From assembly GCF_007827045.1 (NCBI RefSeq), contig NZ_RPFW01000002.1, positions 434,001-498,000 on the forward strand: a stretch of DNA of 64,000 nucleotides, given 5' to 3'. This DNA is from Trebonia kvetii. GTDB lineage: Bacteria > Actinomycetota > Actinomycetes > Streptosporangiales > Streptosporangiaceae. The position numbers and the translations under genes were made by a program. Shown in pieces: positions 29,556 through 39,341 of this stretch. The notes beneath the pieces are model-generated. The model had not been told where the DNA came from. It ran no database searches and was given only the letters and a program-made list of their open reading frames with translations. Numbering within the stretch: position 1 is the first letter of the stretch; the number at the start of each line of letters is the position of its first letter.

Positions 29556-31557
29556 GCAGCGGCTTTGCGGTCTGACCGATGACGAGCTGCCGCGGCGGCC
29601 CAAGCGGCGGGCGGCGACGCGGAGATCTGCGCCTGCGGCCGCGAGGCGGCGCGGCGCGCACTGGGACGGCCCTACGACGTGCAGCTGGCCGGCGCGCTTG
29701 CGATGCTCTCCGGTCTGGTCGCCGAGATGGGGACCGGTGAGGGAAAGACCCTGAGCGGTGCGCTGGCCGCCGCCGGATACGCGCTGCGCGGCCGGTCGGT
29801 GCACGTGATGTCGGTGAACGACTACCTGGCCTGCCGCGACGCCGAGTGGATGCGCCCGGTCTACGACCTGCTTGGCGTGACCGTCGGCTGGATCGGCCAG
29901 GGCTCAACGGTTGCCGAACGCAGGAGCGCCTACGCGGCTCAGGTCACCTACGCCCCGGTGAGCGAGTTCGGGTTCGACGTGCTCCGCGACCGCCTGGTCA
30001 CCGACGTCGCCGACCTGCTCGCGGGTGACCCGGATGTGGTCGTGATCGACGAGGCAGACTCGGTGCTGATCGATGAGGCGCGGGTGCCGCTGGTCCTCAC
30101 GGGCGCGGCGGACAGTGCACCTGATCAACGAGTCCAGGGGCAGAGTGGCCCGGCGGCAACGCTGGCCCGACGGCCTGCACGCGGCGGTCGAGGCCAAGGA
30201 GGGACTGGCCGCCAGTGACAGCGGCGAGATTCTCGACTCCATCACCATCCAGTCCCTGGTCCGCCGCTACCGGACCATCTGCGGGATGACGGGCACTGCG
30301 GTGGCGGCCGGACAGCAGTTCCGGGAGTTCTACGGCCTTGAAATCGCGGTGATCCCGCCCAACCGCCCCTGCATCCGCACCGATGAGCCGGACCGGCTGT
30401 ACCCGACCATCGGGGAGAAGGAGCAGGCGGTCGTCGGCGAGGTAGCCGACGCGCATGCCACCGGGCGGCCCGTGCTGATCGGCACCCTCGATGTGGCCGA
30501 GTCCGAACGGCTCGCCGGCGCGCTCGGCCGCGCCGGGTTGCGGTGCACCGTGCTCAACGCCAAGAACGATGCCCAGGAGGCCGCCATCGTCGCCGAGGCC
30601 GGAGCCCACGGCGCGATCACGGTGTCCACCCAGATGGCCGGGCGCGGCACGGACATCCGCCTCGGCGGCAGCGGTGGCGACCGGGACCTGATAGCCGAAC
30701 TAGGCGGCCTGTATTTGATCGGCACCGGCCGGCATGCGAGCAGCAGGCTCGACGAGCAGCTGCGCGGGCGCGCAGGGCGCCAGGGTGACCCGGGCGGATC
30801 CGTCTTCCTCGTGAGCATGGAAGACGAGCTGGTCCTCCAGTACGCGCCTGACGAGGCGCGAGCCCAGGCCTCGGGGGCAAAGGCGCACTGGGCGCTGGGT
30901 CACGCGCAGCGCGTTGCCGAGGGCGTCAACCTGGAAATCCACCGCAACACCTGGCAGTACAACAAGCTCGTCGAGGACCAGTGGCGCATCGTCTTGGACC
31001 ATCGGGCGCGGGTGCTGCGCGGCGCCGACGCCCTGTCCGCACTCGGCAGGCAATGCCCGGAGCGCCTGGCGGAGCTGAGCCCGGGCATCGACGGGGACGT
31101 CCTGGCCGGCGCCGCCCGCCAGATGATCGTGCTGTTTCACCTGGACCGGGCCTGGGCGGACCACCTGGCCTTTCTCGCGGACCTGCGCGAGGGCATCCAC
31201 TTGCGCGCCCTGGCCCGCGGCACCGTCCCGCTGAACGAGTTCATGAAGGAAGCGATCCGGGCGTTCCGCGACCTGCTCGAGGAGGCAGCGGCGCGGTCCG
31301 CGCAGACGTTCAGGATCGCTCCCATCACCGCCGACGGCGTCGATCTCGAGGCCATCGGCCTCAAGCGCCCGACGTCTACCTGAACCTACCTGGTGCACGA
31401 CAACCCGTTCGGTACCGATATTGACAGAGCCCTGCGCAGCGTTGCCCGCCGCATCCGGAGGCTTGTCCTCTTATCCCGAACGGGTTCATGCGTCGCGCGG
31501 CCAGGCACGAGGCAGACGCGGCTGCGGACAAGCCGTCCGCGCGCCTACGATGACGCA

Positions 31558-32400
31558 GTGGCCGACATGTGGGCGGAGACGCCGGGCCAGGCCGAGGTTC
31601 CGCTGGCCGGAGGCGATGTCACGGCGGGTGTGGTCCGGGTCGGTGACACGGTGCGGCGGCCGGTCGGCCCGCACTCGCCGCTGGTGCACGCGCTGCTCGC
31701 GCATCTCGAAGCAGCCGGGTTCGAGGGAGCACCGCGGTTCCTCGGCATCGACCGGGCCGGACGCGAGGTGCTCAGCTACGTCGACGGCGAGGTCGCCGGC
31801 CGGCCGCGCCCGCCGTGGATCGCCGACGAGACCAGGCTGGCGTCGGTCGGGCGGCTGGTCCGCGCCTACGATGACGCGGCCGCCTCGTTCACTGTCCCGC
31901 CGGACGTCGTGCTTGACGCGTCGCCTGCCGGCCCGCCGGGAATGCCGCCGGCTCCCGCGTACCCGCCGGAGCTGATCGGGCACGTCGACATCACGCCAGA
32001 GAACGTCGTGTTCCGCCAGGGCAAGGCGTACGCGCTGATCGACTTCGACCTGGCCAAGCCGGCCACCAGGGCCGATGAGATGTTCAACGCGATGCTGTGG
32101 TGGGGACCGCTGTTCGATCTGCGGGACGTCGACCCGTTGCTGCGGCATGTTGACGTGCCGCGGCGGATCCGCATCCTCGCCGACAGCTACGGTCTGTCCG
32201 GCACCGACAGGGAACGGATCATGCAGGTGGCCGTGCTGCGTACCCGGCGGTCGTGGCACCTGATGAAGCAGCGGGCGCAGACCGAGGGCGGCGGCTGGCA
32301 GCGCATGTGGGACGAGGGCGTCGGTGACGCGATCAAACGCCGCGAGGCATGGCTGGACAGGTACGCCGCGACGCTGACCGCCGCCCTCACCGCACCGTAA
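31558..32400 (+). CDS. aminoglycoside phosphotransferase-like (APH/choline kinase fold) protein
   Basis: The 280-residue product has a Brenner-type loop (GHVDITPENVVF) and a metal-binding motif (ALIDFDLAKPA) of the APH family, plus FLGIDRAGREVLSYVDGEV before it. The first catalytic His is kept and the usual Asn is present. The substrate is unknown; this subgroup need not confer drug resistance. GTG 31558 is chosen because family similarity starts there; the frame upstream to 31393 overlaps nothing but looks random. ATG 31567 is an alternative. Confidence 0.72.
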   Translation: MADMWAETPGQAEVPLAGGDVTAGVVRVGDTVRRPVGPHSPLVHALLAHLEAAGFEGAPRFLGIDRAGREVLSYVDGEVAGRPRPPWIADETRLASVGRLVRAYDDAAASFTVPPDVVLDASPAGPPGMPPAPAYPPELIGHVDITPENVVFRQGKAYALIDFDLAKPATRADEMFNAMLWWGPLFDLRDVDPLLRHVDVPRRIRILADSYGLSGTDRERIMQVAVLRTRRSWHLMKQRAQTEGGGWQRMWDEGVGDAIKRREAWLDRYAATLTAALTAP

Positions 32401-32412
32401 GCCCGGGCAGGC

Positions 32413-33711
32413 CTACCAGGCGACATCGGGCTCGGTGAGGGTTTCCCAGTCGGGGACCTTGATGAAACCGGGCCACGGGATCTGGCGCAGTGCGCCCGCG
32501 GGATCGCGGATCAACAGCTGGGAGACCGCGTGCACGCCGGTGACCCCCGTGATGATGGCGGTGCGGCCGTCCGGGCTGGCCCAGATGATCCGGGGACGAT
32601 CGCCGGTGGCGCAGCAGACACTGTGCGGCGCCCAGGTGGCGGTCAGTTGCCCGGTCCGCGCGGACAGCACCCAGATTCCGACGTTCGCAAAGCCAGCCGC
32701 GTTGGCGCCGGTGGCCGCGCCGCCGCCGCATAGGATCGTGGTGCCGTCACTAGTGGCGACCGGCACGTTGCACCACTGCGGAGCAGGCTTCGCGGGCGAC
32801 AGTCCCGTGAAGTGCGGCGCCGGCGGGAACGACGGGGTGACCGCCCGGCTCGCCCCGAACAGGCTGCCTTCCGCCGCGGTGGTGTTCAGGTAGAGCACCT
32901 GCGTCTTGATGCCCGATTCACGATAGTCGTAGCTGTACTGGCCCATGGCGAGCGTGCGCTGGTCAGTGAGCCAGGTGAGGGTGAACTCCGCGTTGTAGGC
33001 GGTGGGAATGTAGGCGCCCTTGTAGCCGATCGGCAGGGTGGGGGCCGCCGCGGACCATGACCGTACTGTGCCGCCCGGCACCGCGATGACCCGCACCTGA
33101 TAGCCCGCTCTCGACGTCACGACGGTGGCCAGCTGCCGTCCGTCCGGCGACAGCGCCACCGCGGCCAGCAAGTGCGTGCCGGCGTTCATCTCCGGGGTCG
33201 TAACGTTGCCGATCAGCTGGTTGACCTGGATCGGCGCGACGGGCAGCGGGGTGAGCGCGGCCCGGCCGCTCGCGGCGTGATAGGTCAGCAGGTACAGCTT
33301 GTTGAACTGGGAAGCGTTGTTGTTCCCGATGTACAGGCCCGGGTGCCAGCGCTGTGCCCCGACCACCCAGCGGCCAGCGGCGCCGGTCCCGGCCACGAAG
33401 GAGAACGTCTCGTACGGCGCCGGCGGCTTGACGGTGAGCAGGATCTTGGCGGTGTCGGTGTCGCGGATCGTCACGTTCTGGGGGCGGCTCCAGGCGGGCG
33501 AGCGCGCCGCCCAGATGGCCGCGTAGTACGGCGGCACAGTCTGCGCCGCGCCGAACGCAGGTGCAGAGCCGCCCGGGGCGGACGAGGTGGAAGCATGCGA
33601 GGCACAGCACGCACTCGGCGGAACCGCGGCGGGTGAGCAGCCCGCCAGGGCGATCGCCAGCGCCGCGCAGGCCACGACGGCAGCCGCGGCACGCCGCGAG
33701 AACAAAGCCAT
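32413..33711 (-). CDS. secreted lipoprotein with beta-propeller-like repeats, paralogue 1
   Basis: The 432-residue protein has a signal peptide and a clear lipobox (ALAIALAGCSPA). The mature part is rich in beta strands with WD/YVTN-like turns (SPDGRQLATVV, SPDGRTAIITG), suggesting a beta-propeller. It is closely related to the protein at 36485-37774 along its whole length, including the C-terminal tail ending EPDVAW. Function unknown. ATG 33711 is weakly preceded by AGG. It faces the phosphotransferase gene tail to tail and is divergent from the MetE-like gene. Confidence 0.78.
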   Translation of the reverse strand: MALFSRRAAAAVVACAALAIALAGCSPAAVPPSACCASHASTSSAPGGSAPAFGAAQTVPPYYAAIWAARSPAWSRPQNVTIRDTDTAKILLTVKPPAPYETFSFVAGTGAAGRWVVGAQRWHPGLYIGNNNASQFNKLYLLTYHAASGRAALTPLPVAPIQVNQLIGNVTTPEMNAGTHLLAAVALSPDGRQLATVVTSRAGYQVRVIAVPGGTVRSWSAAAPTLPIGYKGAYIPTAYNAEFTLTWLTDQRTLAMGQYSYDYRESGIKTQVLYLNTTAAEGSLFGASRAVTPSFPPAPHFTGLSPAKPAPQWCNVPVATSDGTTILCGGGAATGANAAGFANVGIWVLSARTGQLTATWAPHSVCCATGDRPRIIWASPDGRTAIITGVTGVHAVSQLLIRDPAGALRQIPWPGFIKVPDWETLTEPDVAW

Positions 33712-33864
33712 GCCTATCTGACGCGCCGTACGGCCCCCCAGTTCCATCGTGACCAGGCTCGCTGCTGCCTGTATGGTCGGTTTATCACGGGAAGTCGCTT
33801 GCGGGACAGGCTGGCATGAGATGTGCCGCCCTGGCCGGGGAGACCGGGCTGTGCAGGAGGGGCG

Positions 33865-35400
33865 ATGCGACGGAGCACTGACCGGATCCTCACCACGCAC
33901 GTCGGAGCGCTGCAGCGGCCCGCGGGATTGTCCAAGGCGATGGCGGAGCACGGGGAATGGGCACCGGAGGTGCTCCCCCAGCTCCGCGATGCCGTCGCGG
34001 ACGTCGTCGCCCGCCAGCAGGACACCGGCATCGACGTGGTCGACGACGGCGAGTTCGGCAAGACGATCTGGATGTGGTACGTCCGCGACCGGATGGACGG
34101 CATCACCGCCCGGGACTGGAGCGAGAACGACGAAGCGCTGCTCAAAGGCCGTGACCGGGACCAGTTCCCGGGGTTCTACGCGTGGGCCGATGCCAACGCC
34201 AGCCTGTTCGGCTACATGGAAGACAGCTACTTCTGGAGTGCGAACGTCACCCAGCCGGTGGTCACCGGCCCGATCCGCTATCGCCCCGAGGCGGTGCGGC
34301 GCGACATCGCCAACCTGACCGCCGCCCTGCGAGACCGGCCCGCGGCCGAGGCGTTCATGCCGGTCGTCGCGCCCGCCAGCATCGAGGTCGGCCTGGCGGA
34401 CGAGTACTACGGCAGCAGGGACGACCTCATGCGGGCGCTGGCCGACGCCATCAGGGAGGAATACAAGGCGATCATCGACGCCGGGTTCATGCTCCAGGTC
34501 GATGACGCGTGGGTGCCTGCCACCTGGGACCGCTCCCCCGAGTACGACCTGGACGCCTACCGCCGCTACGCGGCCGACAGCATCGAGGTGCTCAACCACG
34601 CCCTGGACGGCCTGCCCGAGGACCGGATCCGGTATCACCTGTGCTGGGGCAGCTGGCACGGTCCGCACGCCAATGACATCCCGCTGGCCGACATCGCCGA
34701 CATCATGCTGCGCGTCAAGGCCGGCGCCTACCTGGTTGAGGCCGCCAACTCCCGCCACGAGCACGAGTACCACCTGTGGGAGGACACCAGGCTCCCCGAG
34801 GGGAAGATCCTCATCCCCGGGGTGGTGACCCACGCCACCAACCAGATCGAGCATCCCGAACTCGTCGCCGAACGGATCACCCGCTACGCCGACCGGCTCG
34901 GCCGGGAGAACGTGATGGCGGGCGCCGACTGCGGGTTCGGCTCACGGATCCATCCCGAGCTCGGCTGGGCGAAGCTCGCCGCCCTCGCCGAGGGCGCCGC
35001 GCTTGCCTCCAGGCGGATCTGGAAGCGGTTATTCTGCGTTGAGCCAGGGATACCTGGCGGTGTCGCGGCCGGCGTAGTCGGGGTCGAGGTAGATGAAGCA
35101 CCGCTGGATCAGCCAGTCACGGATCTCGAAGACGTCGCACCAGCGGCCGGCGCCCCACTCGGGAACTCCTGCCCGCCACGGGCCGTCCTGGTGCTCGCCG
35201 TGGCTCGTGCCCTCGGCGACCACCACGTCGCTGCCGGAGAAGATCCAGTTGAAGTGCGAGTAGTGGTGCGTGATCGACTTGATCGTCCCGCCGACGTCAC
35301 CGAAGAGCTTGCCGATCTCCGCCTTGCCTGTCGCGATTCCCCATTTCGGGAAGTAGACCTGCGCGTCGTCGGCGAAAAGCTCAAGGATGCTGCCGCCTGA
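33865..35400 (+). CDS. MetE-like cobalamin-independent methyltransferase with run-on C-terminus
   Basis: Residues 1-388 form a MetE C-terminal-type barrel: ILTTHVGALQRP at the start, VVDDGEFGK, and zinc-ligand candidates in YHLCWGSWHGPH and GADCGFGSR. Stand-alone proteins of this kind transfer methyl or related groups to thiols; the true substrate is uncertain and could be an epoxide:thiol or homocysteine reaction. AGGAGG precedes ATG 33865. The barrel ends near 35025 (LASRRIW), but no stop follows; the frame runs about 120 residues across the antisense strand of the NTF2-like gene to 35400. A lost stop codon is likely. Confidence 0.78.
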   Translation: MRRSTDRILTTHVGALQRPAGLSKAMAEHGEWAPEVLPQLRDAVADVVARQQDTGIDVVDDGEFGKTIWMWYVRDRMDGITARDWSENDEALLKGRDRDQFPGFYAWADANASLFGYMEDSYFWSANVTQPVVTGPIRYRPEAVRRDIANLTAALRDRPAAEAFMPVVAPASIEVGLADEYYGSRDDLMRALADAIREEYKAIIDAGFMLQVDDAWVPATWDRSPEYDLDAYRRYAADSIEVLNHALDGLPEDRIRYHLCWGSWHGPHANDIPLADIADIMLRVKAGAYLVEAANSRHEHEYHLWEDTRLPEGKILIPGVVTHATNQIEHPELVAERITRYADRLGRENVMAGADCGFGSRIHPELGWAKLAALAEGAALASRRIWKRLFCVEPGIPGGVAAGVVGVEVDEAPLDQPVTDLEDVAPAAGAPLGNSCPPRAVLVLAVARALGDHHVAAGEDPVEVRVVVRDRLDRPADVTEELADLRLACRDSPFREVDLRVVGEKLKDAAA

Positions 35401-35493
35401 GGAGGTGACGCCGCCGTTGTCGAACGCCTTCAGGTATTCAAGTGCGACCGACTTGCGCTGCTCATCCGTCATGAGTTCGCGTGACAGTGCCAC
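35029..35493 (-). CDS. SnoaL/NTF2-like protein
   Basis: The 154-residue protein has the NTF2-like pattern: SVALEYLKAFDNGG, ILELFADDAQVYFPKWG, HHYSHFNWIFSGSDVVVAEG and RWCDVFEIRDWLIQR. Such cone-shaped proteins bind small molecules or act as cyclases and isomerases. GTG 35493 is preferred because AGGGAGG lies seven bases upstream; ATG 35472 and 35532 are alternatives. It follows a kinase-like gene after about 30 bases and probably shares its transcript. Confidence 0.75.
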   Translation of the reverse strand: MALSRELMTDEQRKSVALEYLKAFDNGGVTSSGGSILELFADDAQVYFPKWGIATGKAEIGKLFGDVGGTIKSITHHYSHFNWIFSGSDVVVAEGTSHGEHQDGPWRAGVPEWGAGRWCDVFEIRDWLIQRCFIYLDPDYAGRDTARYPWLNAE

Positions 35494-35525
35494 GAGCCTG
35501 CCTCCCTGTTCAGCGCTGAACGGCT

Positions 35526-36458
35526 TCAGCATGCAATCGGGCCGAAGAGCCTGTCAAGCGCGAACGCCGGCGATCGCCGGCCTAACCGGCGGAACGGCTT
35601 GAGAATGGCGCGGACCTGCTGCGCCGCGCCCCAGTCATGGTCGAACTGGGCGATGACGGCCAGGTGCTGCCGCAACTGGATCAGCGGCATCCGGCCTTGC
35701 CAGCCTTCGTCGAGGCCGGTCAGCTCCGCGTACACGTCGAAGAACTGCTTCGCCTCCGGCGGATGCGGTGAGCACCACAGGTGCGCCAGGTCGACCTCGG
35801 CCCACGTGTAGGAGACCGCTGGGTCGATCAGCGCCGGCTGACCGTCATCGGTGGCCAGGACGTTGCTTGCCCACAGGTCACCGTGGGTCAGGCAGGCCGG
35901 CCGGGGCGGCAGCAGATCGGGCAGCCGGCCGCACAGCCGTTCCAGGGCCCGCCGGTCCCCCTCGTCGAGCGCCGCCTGGACGCGTCGCTCTGGCAGCCAG
36001 CGCAGCAGACGGCGCAGCGTGAAGAACTCGTATCCGTCGTCGGTCCATGCGTTCTCCTGCCGACCGCGGCCGAGCCAGTTGTCGCGCGGCCAGCCGAACC
36101 GGTCGTGCGTGGTCGCGGTGCGCAGCCGTGCCAGCGCGTGCGCGAACCGCTCCCAGAAGGCTTCCTCAGCCGGCCGCGGCCGCAGGACGGACAGCACGAG
36201 CACGTCCCTGTTCGCGAGTACCACCTGGGGAGTGGCAATCGCGCCACGTTCCCGCAGCACGTCGAGTCCTTCCGCCTCGGCCGCGAACAGGTCGGCAGGC
36301 GGCATGTCCGCGAACGACTTGACGAACAGCGGCGGTCCGCCGCGCCTGGTGGCGACGCCGGCCAATGCCGCCATGCCGCCCTCCGCCGGCTCCACCGCCG
36401 TGACATCGCTCAATCCCACGGCATGCAGCCGGTCAAGAAGCAACGAGGCGGTCGGCAC
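35526..36458 (-). CDS. fructosamine-kinase-family protein
   Basis: The 310-residue product matches the fructosamine/ketosamine kinase family: TRRGGPPLFVKSF for nucleotide binding, DNWLGRGRQENAW, the catalytic loop LTHGDLWASNVLA and DPAVSYTWAEVDLA for metal binding, with FFDVYAEL and QLRQHLAVIAQFDHDWG near the end. It probably phosphorylates glycated amines. The start is uncertain; GTG 36458 fits the family, and a longer frame reaches 36548 inside the upstream lipoprotein gene. It lies 26 bases after that gene and ahead of the NTF2-like gene, in one operon. Confidence 0.75.
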   Translation of the reverse strand: MPTASLLLDRLHAVGLSDVTAVEPAEGGMAALAGVATRRGGPPLFVKSFADMPPADLFAAEAEGLDVLRERGAIATPQVVLANRDVLVLSVLRPRPAEEAFWERFAHALARLRTATTHDRFGWPRDNWLGRGRQENAWTDDGYEFFTLRRLLRWLPERRVQAALDEGDRRALERLCGRLPDLLPPRPACLTHGDLWASNVLATDDGQPALIDPAVSYTWAEVDLAHLWCSPHPPEAKQFFDVYAELTGLDEGWQGRMPLIQLRQHLAVIAQFDHDWGAAQQVRAILKPFRRLGRRSPAFALDRLFGPIAC

Positions 36459-36484
36459 GAGAACGCAGGTTATCCCGGCCGGAT

Positions 36485-37774
36485 TTACCAGGCGACGTCG
36501 GGCTCGACGATGTTGCCGAGGAGTGGGACGTGGATGAAGCCGGGCCACGGGATCTGCCGCAGTTCGCCGCTGGCCGCGCGGATGAACAGCTGGGAGCCCG
36601 CGGCCGCGGCGGTGACCCCTGTCAGGATGGCGGTGCGTCCGTCCGGGCTGGCCCAGAGGATCCGGGACGGGGTGTTGGCGGGCCCGCCGATGCCGTGCGG
36701 CGCCCAGATGGCGGTCAGCTGCCCGGTCCGCGCGGACAGCACCCAGAATCCGACGTTCTCATAGCCGCCCGCGTTCGGGCCGGTGGCCGCGAAACCGGGG
36801 CACACGACGGTGGCGCCGTCCCTCGCCGCGACCGGCGGCAGGGTGCACGACAGGGGCGCCGGATGGTCGGGCGACATCCCCGTGAAGTGCGGCGCGGGCG
36901 GGAACGACAGGACGACCGTCCGGCTCGCCGAGAGCAGGCTGCCTTCTGGTGCGGCGGTGTCCAGGTAGCGCACCAGCGTCTTGATGTGCGCGGAAAGGTC
37001 GTAGCTGAACATGCCCATGGCGAGAGTGCGCTGATCGCTGAGCCAGGTGAGGGTGAACAGCGCTTCGTAGGCGGTGGGAATGTCCGCGTTCTGGTAGCCG
37101 ATCGGCAGCGTGGGAGCGGCCGCGGACCATGACCGCACGGTGCCGCCGGGCACCGCGGTGACCGTTACCCGGTAGCCCGCTTTCGAGGTCACGATGGTGG
37201 CCAGCTGCCGTCCGTCCGGTGACAGCGCGACCGCGGCAAGCAGGTGCGCACCGGAGTTCATTTCCGGGTTGGTGACGTTGCCGATGAGCTGGTTGACCCG
37301 GATCGGGTCGACGGGCAGCGGGGTGAGCGCGGCGGTACCGCTCGCGGCGTGGTAGGTCAGCAGGTACAGCTTGTTGAACTGGGAAGCGTTGTTGTTCCCG
37401 TTGTACAGGCCCTTATGCCAGCGCTGCGCCCCGACCACCCACCGGCCCGCGGCGCCGGTTCCCGCCACGAAGGAGAACGTCTGGTACGGCGCGGGCGGGC
37501 GCACGGTGAGCAGGGTCTTGGCGGTGTAGGTGTCGCGGATCGTCACGTCCTGCGGGCTGCTCCAGGCGGGCGATCGCGCCGCCCAGACCGCCGCGTAGTA
37601 CGGCGGCGCCGGCTGCGTCGCGTTCGGCGCGGTCTGCGTGACGCCCGGGGTGGAGGCGATGATAGGTCCGGGCTCCGATGGCGGCGCGGCCGCGGGTGAG
37701 CAGCCTGCCAGCGCGATTGCCAGCCCCAGTGCGGTCAGGACGGCCACCTGGGCAGCACGCGAGTACAGTGTCAC
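36485..37774 (-). CDS. secreted lipoprotein with beta-propeller-like repeats, paralogue 2
   Basis: This 429-residue lipoprotein has the lipobox LAIALAGCSPA and matches the 32413-33711 protein throughout (WVVGAQRW, NNNASQFNKLYLLTYHAASG, SPDGRQLAT, WPGFIHVP, EPDVAW). The pair arose by duplication; the two copies now flank the MetE-like, NTF2-like and fructosamine-kinase-like genes. GTG 37774 aligns with the ATG of the other copy, though GAGAGGA lies unusually close to it. Role unknown; it should be anchored outside the membrane. Confidence 0.78.
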   Translation of the reverse strand: MTLYSRAAQVAVLTALGLAIALAGCSPAAAPPSEPGPIIASTPGVTQTAPNATQPAPPYYAAVWAARSPAWSSPQDVTIRDTYTAKTLLTVRPPAPYQTFSFVAGTGAAGRWVVGAQRWHKGLYNGNNNASQFNKLYLLTYHAASGTAALTPLPVDPIRVNQLIGNVTNPEMNSGAHLLAAVALSPDGRQLATIVTSKAGYRVTVTAVPGGTVRSWSAAAPTLPIGYQNADIPTAYEALFTLTWLSDQRTLAMGMFSYDLSAHIKTLVRYLDTAAPEGSLLSASRTVVLSFPPAPHFTGMSPDHPAPLSCTLPPVAARDGATVVCPGFAATGPNAGGYENVGFWVLSARTGQLTAIWAPHGIGGPANTPSRILWASPDGRTAILTGVTAAAAGSQLFIRAASGELRQIPWPGFIHVPLLGNIVEPDVAW

Positions 37775-37888
37775 TCCTCTCTGACGCGCCGCATGGCCCG
37801 CCGGTTCCGGGTCGTCACGCTGACGGTCAGCTACGACGAACTCACCCTCGGCCTGAGCCTGCTCGCGCAGGCCGTGACCTGCCTCGCC

Positions 37889-38866
37889 CTATAAGGGAGC
37901 GGTGGCGCGCCGGTACCGGTCGGCGAGCGCGCGCACGCGATCGGCCAGTTCAGCGGGAGACTCCACCCAGAAGTCCCAGCCGAGCAGTCCGAGGTAAACG
38001 GCGAGGGTGTCCAGGCTGTCAGAGCCGGTGTCGAGAACGCATGCCTCGCCTGATCCGTCCGCAGGCGCGGGGCTGACGGTGCCGGCGTAGGACCCGATCC
38101 GTACGGCAACATCGGCGGCGGGTGCGAACACCGTCACCCGGGCGCGGTACCGCCACCCGGCGGTCGCGACCCGCTGCGACACCCACATGGCGAGATCCTC
38201 CGACGGCAGCGTGCGCGGGGTGAACCTGCCGCCGCCCGGCGTCCGCAGCCTGATGCGGTCGGCCCGGAACGTCCGCCATCCGGCGCGCCCGACGTCGTAC
38301 GCCACCAGGTACCAGCGCCGTCCCCAGTTCACCAGGCGGTAAGGCTCGGCTTCGCGGTCGGTCGCCGACCCCTCGTGCGACCGGTAGGAGAACCGCAGCC
38401 GTTCCTGTGCCCGGCAGGCCGCGGCGACCGCGGAGAGCACGTCCGGGTCGACCTGCGGCCCGGTCGCCTCGAGCGGCACCGGGGTGATCACCGACTTCAG
38501 CCCGCCGACGCGGGCACGCAGCCGAGACGGCAGCACCTGTTCCAGCTTGGCGAGCGCCCGCAGCGCCGCCTCCTCGATCCCGGCGACCGCCCCGCCCGCC
38601 GCCGTCCGTAGGCTGACGGCGACCGCGACCGCCTCCTCGTCGTCAAGCAGCAGCGGCGGCATCGCCGCGCCTGCGCCGAGCCGGTATCCCCCGGCGGGAC
38701 CGCGCCTCGCCATCACCGGATAGCCCAGTTCGCGCAGTTTCTCGACGTCGCTGCGCACCGTCCTTGGGGACACCCCGAGGCGTTCGCCGAGTTCGGTCCC
38801 GTTCCATTCCCGCGGCGACTGAAGCAGCGAGAGCAGGCGCAGCAGCCGCGCCGACGCGTCCAGCAT
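37889..38866 (-). CDS. WYL-domain transcriptional regulator (YafY/DeoR-like HTH)
   Basis: The 325-residue regulator has an N-terminal winged helix (LLSLLQSPREWNGTELGERL, SPRTVRSDVEKLRELG) and a WYL domain (about 140-230, YRLVNWGRRWYLVAYDVGR) with a C-terminal WCX extension. WYL proteins bind nucleic-acid or small-molecule ligands. It is divergent from a VOC-family gene, and the inverted repeat between them at 38885-38911 is its probable operator. Confidence 0.88.
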   Translation of the reverse strand: MLDASARLLRLLSLLQSPREWNGTELGERLGVSPRTVRSDVEKLRELGYPVMARRGPAGGYRLGAGAAMPPLLLDDEEAVAVAVSLRTAAGGAVAGIEEAALRALAKLEQVLPSRLRARVGGLKSVITPVPLEATGPQVDPDVLSAVAAACRAQERLRFSYRSHEGSATDREAEPYRLVNWGRRWYLVAYDVGRAGWRTFRADRIRLRTPGGGRFTPRTLPSEDLAMWVSQRVATAGWRYRARVTVFAPAADVAVRIGSYAGTVSPAPADGSGEACVLDTGSDSLDTLAVYLGLLGWDFWVESPAELADRVRALADRYRRATAPL

Positions 38867-38884
38867 GCTTCCCAGTCTGACTCA

Positions 38885-38911
38885 CTATTAGGAACGGAAT
38901 CTTCCTAATAG
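38885..38911. promoter_or_regulatory. inverted-repeat operator between WYL regulator and VOC gene
   Basis: CTATTAGGAA and TTCCTAATAG form a perfect 10-bp inverted repeat with a 7-base spacer. It starts 19 bases upstream of the regulator's ATG and lies 50 bases before the VOC start. Its AT-rich arms could also overlap promoter elements for both directions. Control by the WYL regulator is inferred from position. Confidence 0.65.
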
Positions 38912-38960
38912 CCATCTACGGTGGGGTAACACCACAAGGAACGAGACACGAGGAGCGATC

Positions 38961-39332
38961 ATGGACTGGAAGCTCGAACTGGTAGCCATCCCCGTCTCTG
39001 ACGTGGACCGCGCGAAGGCGTTCTACACCGACAAGGTCGGCTTCAACGCCGATCACGACCACACGGTCAGCGAGGAGATCCGCTTCGTGCAGCTCACCCC
39101 GCCGGGCTCCGGGTGCTCGATCGCGCTCGGCAAAGGAATCGTCGACGGTGCGCCAGGCAGCGTGAAAGGCCTGCAAATGGTCGTCGCCGACATCGATGAA
39201 GCGCACAAGGAACTCCTGGCCCGCGGCGCCGAGGTCAGCGACGTCCAGGATCTGCCCTGGGGCAGGTTCGTGTTCTTCGCCGACCCGGACGGCAATAAGT
39301 GGGCCGTGCAGCAGTTGCTGCCCCGCGGCTGA
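38961..39332 (+). CDS. VOC-family (glyoxalase/bleomycin-resistance-like) protein
   Basis: The 123-residue protein is a two-module VOC fold: LELVAIPVSDVDRAKAFYTD at the start and VFFADPDGNKWAVQQL at the end. Similar small VOC proteins are metal-dependent or ligand-binding; the substrate is unknown. GAGGAG precedes ATG 38961. Divergent WYL control is likely. Confidence 0.88.
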   Translation: MDWKLELVAIPVSDVDRAKAFYTDKVGFNADHDHTVSEEIRFVQLTPPGSGCSIALGKGIVDGAPGSVKGLQMVVADIDEAHKELLARGAEVSDVQDLPWGRFVFFADPDGNKWAVQQLLPRG

Positions 39333-39341
39333 GCGCCTGTG

